From RGIG5057 sp964642045 (lineage in GTDB: Bacteria > Bacillota > Clostridia > TANB77 > CAG-465), in NCBI GenBank assembly GCA_964642045.1, contig CAZXLZ010000041.1, positions 1 through 10,717 of the forward strand: a stretch of 10,717 nt of DNA, read 5' to 3'. A program made the translations under genes and the position numbers. How positions within the stretch are numbered: the stretch's first letter is position 1; each line of letters opens with the position of its first letter. The notes beneath the pieces are model-generated. The model did not search any database, was not told the DNA's origin, and saw only the letters and a list, made by a program, of their open reading frames with translations. Positions 5,816 through 10,717 of this stretch are shown here, piece after piece.

Positions 5816-6553
5816 TTACTGAAAATAATATTCAGTCCTCACATATTCTCCATTTTTGTAAATATCTTCTGCATAGACGTAAAACTCAGGGTAATAATTA
5901 TCCATAACTATATTTGCAATTCTAGATTCATATAGTGGATAAAATACATCTCCTGATTTTTCTATTACGAAATTTATATTATCAACATTATCCACTAACC
6001 CCGAATATCTATTATCTTTATTTTCTCTTATAAGTCTTTTAGCAATAGAAATCATATTGTTAATTTCTGAATCATTCCTCTTAGAAGTATATACATCTTC
6101 TTTTGGTGTTTCTTGAGCTGGTGGTGTATTCTCTACTACTGTATTATTATCATTATTAGAATTATTTTCATTAGTTCCTTGCTCATTATTATCACTTGGG
6201 ACATTATTTTCCACACTGTTTGTTGTACTATTATTTGGAACATTAACATTGTTGTTTTGCTCATTATTAGTAATTATTGGCTCCTCGTTTTCAGTTTGCT
6301 CCAAGTTATTATCAACTGTAACACTATTATCTTCGCTATCTATTTCTTTATGGTTGCTTGTATTCTCATCTAAATTGTCATTGTCTGTTTTATTATCTAC
6401 TTCTATTGATGCTGAATCAATTCCATTTTCTTCATATATATCGGTATCTCTATTATTTTCTTTATTCATATTACCTAATAATATTAGTCCTGCTCCTACT
6501 ATACATGTTATTATTATAATACCTAAAATTATCAAAGCTCTTTTCAAAATCAT
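5816..6553 (-). CDS. Membrane-anchored protein with long N/D/E-rich stalk and small C-terminal domain
   Basis: 245 residues from ATG 6551-6553, preceded by AAGGATGTGAG. The frame can be extended to a TTG at 6602-6604, but that TTG is part of a promoter -35, so the shorter start is preferred. One N-terminal helix (about 4-27) acts as an uncleaved anchor with the rest outside. Residues 28-152 are a low-complexity Asn/Asp/Glu/Ser/Thr linker, the kind of disordered stalk that spans a cell wall. Residues 153-245 form a compact charged and aromatic domain (SEINNMISIAKRLI, FVIEKSGDVFYPLYES, ending RTEYYFQ) that I do not recognise. It has its own promoter just after the sortase gene and is followed by a terminator and the adhesin. 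It could be an accessory displayed with the adhesin or its docking partner, but no family evidence supports a specific role. Confidence 0.8.
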   Translation of the reverse strand: MILKRALIILGIIIITCIVGAGLILLGNMNKENNRDTDIYEENGIDSASIEVDNKTDNDNLDENTSNHKEIDSEDNSVTVDNNLEQTENEEPIITNNEQNNNVNVPNNSTTNSVENNVPSDNNEQGTNENNSNNDNNTVVENTPPAQETPKEDVYTSKRNDSEINNMISIAKRLIRENKDNRYSGLVDNVDNINFVIEKSGDVFYPLYESRIANIVMDNYYPEFYVYAEDIYKNGEYVRTEYYFQ

Positions 6554-6574
6554 AAATCTCACATCCTTATTATA

Positions 6575-6604
6575 ATTATAATAACATTTTAAATAAAAAG
6601 TCAA
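6575..6604 (-). promoter_or_regulatory. Sigma-A-type promoter for stalk and adhesin genes
   Basis: On the - strand, TTGACT (6599-6604) and TATAAT (6575-6580) are 18 bases apart; a second TATAAT follows directly at 6569-6574. It begins 4 bases after the sortase stop. The predicted start near 6568 falls at the AAGGATG ribosome binding site, so the leader would be only about 15 bases. Confidence 0.65.
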
Positions 6605-6608
6605 CCCC

Positions 6609-7163
6609 CTATTCTTCTATCCCTTGAACGCATAATCTTAAATTAGGACTGCTTGATATACAAGTTATTAATGTAATTCTATTATCATCTGTCTGCTCTA
6701 ATTTGCTCCAGTCGTAACTATCTATATTTGTTATATTATCTACTAAATATTTCTTTGTTCCATATTTAGTTTTATAATATATCTCATCACCTATCTCTAG
6801 ATTGTGTATATTTTCAAAATAATTTGCATTTGTTCCTATGTTATGACTAGCAAGACCAACATTACCATCATATATATTTGTATTTTCAAAGTGTCCAATT
6901 GAATGAGATAAGGTTTCTAATTCTACACTTTCACATATTTCTATATCAAATAAGTTTATTTTTGGTATAGTTAAAGTGCCTATATGCGAATCATCAAATA
7001 TTTCCTCTTGCTCTATGACAATATCAGTATTATTAATAATATCTCCAACTTTAATATTGTTTGACATTCCCGTATTTGTTTTATTCGATACATATATCTT
7101 TAAAAATATAAGTGTAACTATTATACCAATAGCACTTATACATATTATAATTTTATTCTTCAT
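6609..7163 (-). CDS. Class D-like sortase (LPXTG transpeptidase)
   Basis: 184 residues, ATG 7161-7163, with AGGTGA as ribosome binding site overlapping the upstream stop (8-base gap). An N-terminal membrane anchor (about 5-25) is followed by a full sortase barrel starting GTLTIPKINL (62-71). The catalytic residues are present: His107 in GLASHNIG, Cys168 in ITLITCISS and Arg176 in NLRLCVQG. The TLxTC and LASHN forms and the short size fit single-anchor class D-type sortases; I am sure of the superfamily and less sure of the class. It acts on the outer membrane face, cleaving at LPXTG between Thr and Gly and transferring the protein to a nucleophile in the wall. The only candidate substrate in the window is the adhesin ending LPKTGI, two genes downstream. 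It is the last gene of the tight operon from the methyltransferase. Confidence 0.93.
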   Translation of the reverse strand: MKNKIIICISAIGIIVTLIFLKIYVSNKTNTGMSNNIKVGDIINNTDIVIEQEEIFDDSHIGTLTIPKINLFDIEICESVELETLSHSIGHFENTNIYDGNVGLASHNIGTNANYFENIHNLEIGDEIYYKTKYGTKKYLVDNITNIDSYDWSKLEQTDDNRITLITCISSSPNLRLCVQGIEE

Positions 7164-7171
7164 TACATCAC

Positions 7172-8206
7172 CTAAAAATTAACTTCAACATTGCAACCTA
7201 TAATATGGCAATATTTACTTAAATCTCCTTTCTTTACTGTTATTACTTGACCTTTATATTTTTTATATAATCTTCTACTTAATTTAATTTGATATTGATT
7301 AGCATTAATTTTCTTATTTGTTATATCAACAATTTTATTTTTCAATTTATATCTTCCTATATACTTATTTTCACAATACACACTAACTTTATCTTTTAAG
7401 TAAAAAATAATTAGTATAATAAAAATTCCACTTGTACCAGTAGTTATAGGAATTACCATATTTATATTTTTTTCTGGCTCTTGTTTTATTTCCTCATATT
7501 TTACTTTCACTATATATGGCTTTTCTATTTCTTTTTCAGCAGTTCCACTATATTTAGCTAACACTCTGTAAGTATAAGGGTTTGTTATTCTCTTTACTCC
7601 TCTATATAAAGCCTCTCCTCTATACAAATCTGTTATTTCGATATCCCCTGTATTTTTTGTTGTTTGTGTGTACCAATCAACATTGATTAAATATAACGTT
7701 AAACCATCTTTCTCTATTTCTTTTGGTATGAAGTCCATATCATTTCTAATCAAATCAAAATATTGTTTTATTTCATCTACATATACCTCATAATAACCAT
7801 TATATATAGGTATAACTTCTATGTTTTCATAATCAAGGTTATTTATTCCTACATACCCATCGCTATCATAATTAATTGTCTTAGGTAAATATTTTAATAT
7901 TTCAGTTAAACTATTAGATTTTACTGTTATATCTTTTATATCATTAATTTCAATAGTATCAATATAATTTTGATTTTCCATATTGTAATCTAATAATCTG
8001 TATTCTTTTTCCTCATATTCAATACTTGATTCTAAATTACTAATAAACATATCTTTCTCACCTTTTTCCACTTGATACTCAATATTCAATACATTATTAT
8101 ATATGTTTTTATCAAGTATAGTGCTAGCATAAGTAGTTTTATCAATTAATAGTAACACCACACACACTAAGCAAGTTATCTTTAATTTATCTATAATATT
8201 TTTCAT
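7172..8206 (-). CDS. Type I membrane protein of unknown family in sortase operon
   Basis: 344 residues, ATG 8204-8206. GGGGGGA as ribosome binding site overlaps the upstream stop region; the intergenic gap is one base. A signal peptide (hydrophobic 9-21, likely cleavage TYA/ST at 27/28) leads to a 220-residue extracellular part rich in Tyr, Glu, Asp and Ile. It contains YDSDGYVGINNLDYENIEV (113-131) and DWYTQTTKNTGDIEITDLY (177-195). One membrane helix spans about 248-271. A basic cytoplasmic tail of some 73 residues (272-344) contains a beta-rich repeat-like stretch (YIGRYKLKNK, YQIKLSRRLYKKYKG) and ends in two cysteines (Cys333, Cys338). I do not recognise a family. With a secreted ectodomain, one helix and a structured cytosolic tail it could pass information across the membrane or anchor a surface assembly. 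Its place directly before the sortase links it to the display system. Confidence 0.85.
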   Translation of the reverse strand: MKNIIDKLKITCLVCVVLLLIDKTTYASTILDKNIYNNVLNIEYQVEKGEKDMFISNLESSIEYEEKEYRLLDYNMENQNYIDTIEINDIKDITVKSNSLTEILKYLPKTINYDSDGYVGINNLDYENIEVIPIYNGYYEVYVDEIKQYFDLIRNDMDFIPKEIEKDGLTLYLINVDWYTQTTKNTGDIEITDLYRGEALYRGVKRITNPYTYRVLAKYSGTAEKEIEKPYIVKVKYEEIKQEPEKNINMVIPITTGTSGIFIILIIFYLKDKVSVYCENKYIGRYKLKNKIVDITNKKINANQYQIKLSRRLYKKYKGQVITVKKGDLSKYCHIIGCNVEVNF

Positions 8207-8207
8207 A

Positions 8208-8864
8208 TCAAATCCCCCCTTTTATAATTTCAATGATAAGCATTCTTACATTTGCATTTATTAGAGCAGTAGCACCAATACTTACAAGAATAGTTATAAT
8301 ACCATATCCTAAAAAAGTTAAAATATCAGGTATCCTACTTTTTATAAAAGAAAAGCAAGTTAGCATTTTTTTACCAACTTGCACTTCTTCTTTTAAACTT
8401 TTCTTCAATTTGCTTTTACTTACCTTTTTTATTTTCTTTTTCTTGCTTGTATTATCAATTTTAAATTTTACTGCATCAATATAATTATTTTTATCTAATG
8501 CTTTTATCCATTCTTCTTTTTGACTTTCTTCATCTTCTGATATTATAAAATCATATATACCTATGTTAAATAGCTCAGATAATAACTCATCACCTACCTT
8601 GCAATTTAAAGCTATAATAATTATTTGTATACCATATATTACCTTTATTTTAGTAATTGACTTTAATATTTCTTCTTTGTTATCACTAAGTTTAGATATA
8701 TCAATAATTATTCTATCAAATCTTTCTAAATTTTTATTCATAAATTCTTTATCTATATAACTTACTAAATCAACATTTAAGAATTCAACTACAAACTCTT
8801 TAAAATGTATATATTTACAAACCATATTTTTTGTGTTTTCATTATTTGTGATTACTAAAACCAA
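8208..8864 (-). CDS. Receiver-like domain fused to a C-terminal membrane segment, unknown function
   Basis: 218 residues from TTG 8862-8864; AAAGGAG (8874-8880) lies 9 bases upstream and no better start is near. Residues 1-125 alternate beta strands and helices like a response-regulator receiver: MVLVITNN (strand 1), RIIIDIS with Asp55 at the phospho-acceptor position (strand 3), IQIIIIALN (strand 4), IGIYDFIIS (strand 5). The acidic pair after strand 1 is missing and there is no clear conserved Lys, so it is probably a degenerate pseudo-receiver, like those at the N-terminus of CpaE-type proteins. A Lys-rich linker (133-166) precedes a hydrophobic segment (about 179-203) and a short hydrophobic tail. 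No DNA-binding output domain is present. It is inserted tightly between two unknown genes (5-base and 1-base gaps). The fold assignment is a pattern judgement and should be treated as tentative. Confidence 0.75.
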   Translation of the reverse strand: MVLVITNNENTKNMVCKYIHFKEFVVEFLNVDLVSYIDKEFMNKNLERFDRIIIDISKLSDNKEEILKSITKIKVIYGIQIIIIALNCKVGDELLSELFNIGIYDFIISEDEESQKEEWIKALDKNNYIDAVKFKIDNTSKKKKIKKVSKSKLKKSLKEEVQVGKKMLTCFSFIKSRIPDILTFLGYGIITILVSIGATALINANVRMLIIEIIKGGI

Positions 8865-8869
8865 TTTCT

Positions 8870-9676
8870 TTAACTCCTTTCAAGCAAATTAACTTTTTTT
8901 AACTTACTTAACATATTACTATCATAATTTAATTCTACATATTGCTCTAATCTTTCCTTAGTATCTTCTAACTTTTCATATAAATCTATCATTTTTATTT
9001 GCTCATCACTATATGGATATTTTTCTTTTTCTCCACCTAGATTATTATTTTCTCTTTGTAAATTTCTTAAATCAATACCAGCCATTATTGCTTCTGCTCT
9101 TTTAATACTTTGAAACTTATTTTCTATTGCACTCTTTTGAAATTTATTTTTTAATTTTCTAATTTCATCATTTATATATTGGTAATGATTTTTTATATCT
9201 GAATGATAAATACATATATTTGATTTTAATTCATAAATTATATATTTTAATGTTGTAGGAGTTAAATCTAATTCATATTTTATCATTTTTAATGCAACAT
9301 CTTTGTTACTCCCTTTCTTTATTAATTCATCATATTTATCAAAACTAAAATCTAAATCAAGATATATTTTATTAAATCTATATCCTTGTTCCTTTTTTTC
9401 ATAACAAAATACAGTTTTTCCTGTTGCATCATCTAATAAATCAATTATTTTTTCACATTCTTCAAAAGAATAACCATTTGAAAGAAATTTAGAAACAGGA
9501 TAAATATTTTGCTTTATAAAATCTGAATATCCTTTATAAAGATTATCATATATGTATTTTAATTTATTATAATCTAGCTTATTTTCATTTACCATATCAT
9601 AAATATACTCTTGTAGATCTTTACAGTATGAATTATTTTTAAATTTACTAACTAATAATTTTGACTTTATATCCAA
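8870..9676 (-). CDS. Helical cytoplasmic protein of unknown family in sortase operon
   Basis: 268 residues from TTG 9674-9676, with AAAGGAG 9 bases upstream, the same start arrangement as the next gene. It has no signal peptide or membrane segment. It is mostly helical and rich in Lys, Asn, Tyr and Ile; residues about 165-265 look like coiled coil in two blocks (KLKNKFQKSAIENKFQSIKR, and EKLEDTKERLEQYVE). The middle has a segment FEECEKIIDLLDDATGKTVF (71-90) and aromatic-rich motifs (CYEKKEQGYRFNKIYLDLDF). I recognise no domain. It sits 17 bases after the methyltransferase and 5 bases before the receiver-like gene, so it is part of the same transcript. A cytoplasmic adaptor or scaffold role for the membrane proteins encoded next is possible but only inferred. 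Confidence 0.8.
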   Translation of the reverse strand: MDIKSKLLVSKFKNNSYCKDLQEYIYDMVNENKLDYNKLKYIYDNLYKGYSDFIKQNIYPVSKFLSNGYSFEECEKIIDLLDDATGKTVFCYEKKEQGYRFNKIYLDLDFSFDKYDELIKKGSNKDVALKMIKYELDLTPTTLKYIIYELKSNICIYHSDIKNHYQYINDEIRKLKNKFQKSAIENKFQSIKRAEAIMAGIDLRNLQRENNNLGGEKEKYPYSDEQIKMIDLYEKLEDTKERLEQYVELNYDSNMLSKLKKVNLLERS

Positions 9677-9693
9677 TTATCCACACTCCTTTT

Positions 9694-10275
9694 TCAAACT
9701 TCATTTCCCCACGAATCCCAACCATCTGCTGTCTGTCTTGCAAACAGTTCAATTCGTGGCAAATCTCCAATAAGTTCTACTATTCTTTCTCTTGTTTGGT
9801 CAGGCTTTTTACTGTGTTCTTCTCTTACGGACATTATAACTTGACTTACTTTTTTTGACTTTCTACTTATATGCCCTTTTGTAGCAATTAAGCAATATTC
9901 AGTATTTCCTCTAGTCCAAAATCCCAGTCCAATTATTACCTTTAACATTTTAGTTAATTTTACCCATAAAAAGCCACACGTTTTATACTTAAATCCCCAT
10001 TCTTTAATAACTTGCATTGCTTCATTTAAGCAAGGCCAAGTTCCCCACAAAAAAAGGATACAATCTTTCTCTGAAATTTGTTTTATAACATCTTTCATTG
10101 CGATTATATCCTCTATTTTCATAGTTTTATAATGTTTTTCTGCTGTTCCTTGACCATCTTTCCAAGTATTATAATGCCAAGGTGGGTCAGCATAAATTAT
10201 ATTATATTTTTTATTTGTATTATATATATCTACTACTATATTTATCACCCCTCTTATATAAAAAAGAGTGCACAT
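9694..10275 (-). CDS. MT-A70 family adenine N6-methyltransferase
   Basis: 193 residues from ATG 10273-10275; true start uncertain. The SAM-dependent N6-adenine methyltransferase core is clear: YNIIYADPPWHYNTW (DPPW at 30-33, the catalytic motif), HYKTM (49-52), CILFLWGTWP (72-81), GFWTRGNTEYCLIATKG (118-134), HSKKPD (154-159) and the C-terminal PRIELFARQTADGWDSWGNE. Such proteins usually start shortly before YADPPW and act as solitary adenine methyltransferases on DNA, common in phages and mobile elements. No partner endonuclease is present. The upstream ATG lies in the loop of a terminator hairpin with a weak ribosome binding site; GTG 10246-10248 directly abuts AAGAGGG; the codon best spaced from that site is an ATA at 10237-10239. 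It heads the operon running to the sortase. Methylation of operon promoters is conceivable but not supported here. Confidence 0.93.
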   Translation of the reverse strand: MCTLFYIRGVINIVVDIYNTNKKYNIIYADPPWHYNTWKDGQGTAEKHYKTMKIEDIIAMKDVIKQISEKDCILFLWGTWPCLNEAMQVIKEWGFKYKTCGFLWVKLTKMLKVIIGLGFWTRGNTEYCLIATKGHISRKSKKVSQVIMSVREEHSKKPDQTRERIVELIGDLPRIELFARQTADGWDSWGNEV

Positions 10276-10296
10276 ATTTCTATATACACTCTTTTT
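10261..10296. terminator. Terminator hairpin overlapping the methyltransferase 5' end
   Basis: AAAAAGAGTG (10261-10270) and CACTCTTTTT (10287-10296) pair perfectly over 10 bp around a 16-base loop, with T-runs in both directions. It follows the decayed gene ending at 10320 and precedes the AAGAGGGG ribosome binding site (10248-10255). It either ends upstream transcription or acts as an attenuator for the operon. Confidence 0.75.
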
Positions 10297-10319
10297 GCAA
10301 TAAATAATATTATTCTCTT

Positions 10320-10690
10320 CTATAAGATATTTTTTTCATCTACTAAATTCCTTTTTATTTTTAAATTACTTACAAATCTAAGATTTTTTTCTAAATTATT
10401 AATTAAATAAGATTCTCCAAAGTTTAGAATAGTTATCTTTTCATCACTTAAATTTGTAAAATAAATTTCTAACATTATAAAAGAATTTTCTATATATTAT
10501 TTATTTCCAAATTAAAAAAATTTTTTCTCTATTCTGATAAATTCTATTACCCCATTTACATTAAGACTTAATCCAAATTCATTTTTTCCTCATTATTAAA
10601 AATTTTAAATAAATATTTATGTTATATCGCATCTTCTATACTTATTTCTTTGTTTTGTATATATCCAATATCTTTTATAATATCTTCCAT
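10320..10690 (-). pseudogene. Decayed gene of unknown family with stop codons and a frameshift
   Basis: This is the content of 10297-10717. A possible start, ATG 10688-10690 with GGAAGG close by, encodes MEDIIKDIGYIQNK and on to an in-frame TAA at 10622-10624. The same frame resumes with HKYLFKIFNNEEK, then shifts by one base at an A6 tract (10582-10587). In the new frame NEFGLSLNVNGVIEFIRIEK follows, then two TAA stops close together after a run of seven T's (- strand; 10514-10520). Finally a 51-codon piece follows (ATG 10473-10475 to TAG 10320-10322) containing IYFTNLSDEKITILNFGESY. The pieces read as consecutive parts of one protein, and a terminator follows the last stop. At least three lesions make it a likely pseudogene; the 51-codon piece could still be a small gene, but it has no ribosome binding site. 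Family not recognised. Confidence 0.5.
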
Positions 10691-10717
10691 TTTCCTTCCA
10701 ATATTGACCTATTTATG

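Noticed and set aside
6113..6575. Two overlapping + strand open frames opposite the N/D/E-rich stalk
   Set aside because: They are long only because the low-complexity Asn/Asp/Glu codons read as hydrophobic codons on the other strand; no ribosome binding site or domain.
6554..6604. TTG start extending the stalk protein by 17 residues
   Set aside because: The TTG is the first half of a TTGACT -35 element, and the AGGGGG before it abuts the codon with no spacing. ATG 6551-6553 has a proper ribosome binding site.
10078..10410. + strand open frame of 110 codons crossing the methyltransferase 5' end
   Set aside because: It runs through a terminator hairpin and a decayed gene, is rich in Ile/Phe/Tyr from AT bias, and has no ribosome binding site.
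1..10717. CRISPR array, tRNA, rRNA or insertion sequence
   Set aside because: No regularly spaced repeats, no cloverleaf or rRNA signatures, and no transposase or terminal inverted repeats were seen on either strand.
1..10717. Alternative genetic code (TGA as Trp), given the low G+C
   Set aside because: Conserved tryptophans such as those in DPPW and ATQFAVW are TGG, and TGA closes intact genes such as the methyltransferase and the receiver-like gene.

Overview
The window is very AT-rich (about a quarter G+C by eye) and uses the standard genetic code: TGG encodes the conserved tryptophans and TGA ends several genes. Strong AGGAGG-type ribosome binding sites, a class D-like sortase, an LPKTG-bearing surface protein with CnaB repeats and a SAR2788-like secreted toxin point to a low-GC Gram-positive, most likely a gut Clostridia or related Bacillota. 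Many genes are hypothetical and several are broken. Together with the MT-A70 methyltransferase and the toxin/immunity-like pair, this suggests an accessory island or degenerate mobile element, but no integrase, transposase, relaxase or attachment site is visible.

Layout. 1-306: a possible gene remnant on the + strand, a strong bidirectional terminator and an AT-rich palindrome. 307-946 (-): a small membrane-anchored subtilisin-like (S8) protease, put out of frame by a (TTGATAA)x3 heptanucleotide tract. 1001-2140 (-): a secreted SAR2788-like putative toxin followed 12 bases later by a small acidic protein that may be its immunity protein, with a promoter near 2225-2252. 2420-3115: a small unknown gene (-) and an XRE-type regulator (+), divergent from an intergenic region with a perfect 12-bp palindrome. 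3157-10275 (-): a long co-directional cluster. In transcription order it holds an MT-A70 methyltransferase, an unknown helical protein, a receiver-like protein with a membrane segment, a type I membrane protein, a class D-like sortase, a membrane-anchored protein with a long N/D/E-rich stalk, and a thioester (TQXA)/CnaB adhesin split by a frameshift. 10297-10717: a decayed gene with several lesions.

How the genes may work together. The five genes from the methyltransferase to the sortase are separated by 1-17 bases, with start signals next to or overlapping upstream stops, so they look like one operon. A consensus-like promoter between the sortase and the stalk gene can drive the stalk and adhesin genes separately. 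A terminator then lies between stalk and adhesin, with the adhesin's ribosome binding site directly after it. The sortase is the obvious candidate to process the adhesin, but the adhesin ends at LPKTGI with no hydrophobic anchor or basic tail, which is odd.

Recurring themes. At three loci (protease, adhesin, methyltransferase) an intrinsic terminator sits immediately upstream of a gene's ribosome binding site, leaving no room for a promoter. Two surface or secreted genes (protease and adhesin) are each one small indel from being intact. The heptanucleotide tract in the protease looks like a possible phase-variation switch; the adhesin lesion could be decay, an assembly error or variation.
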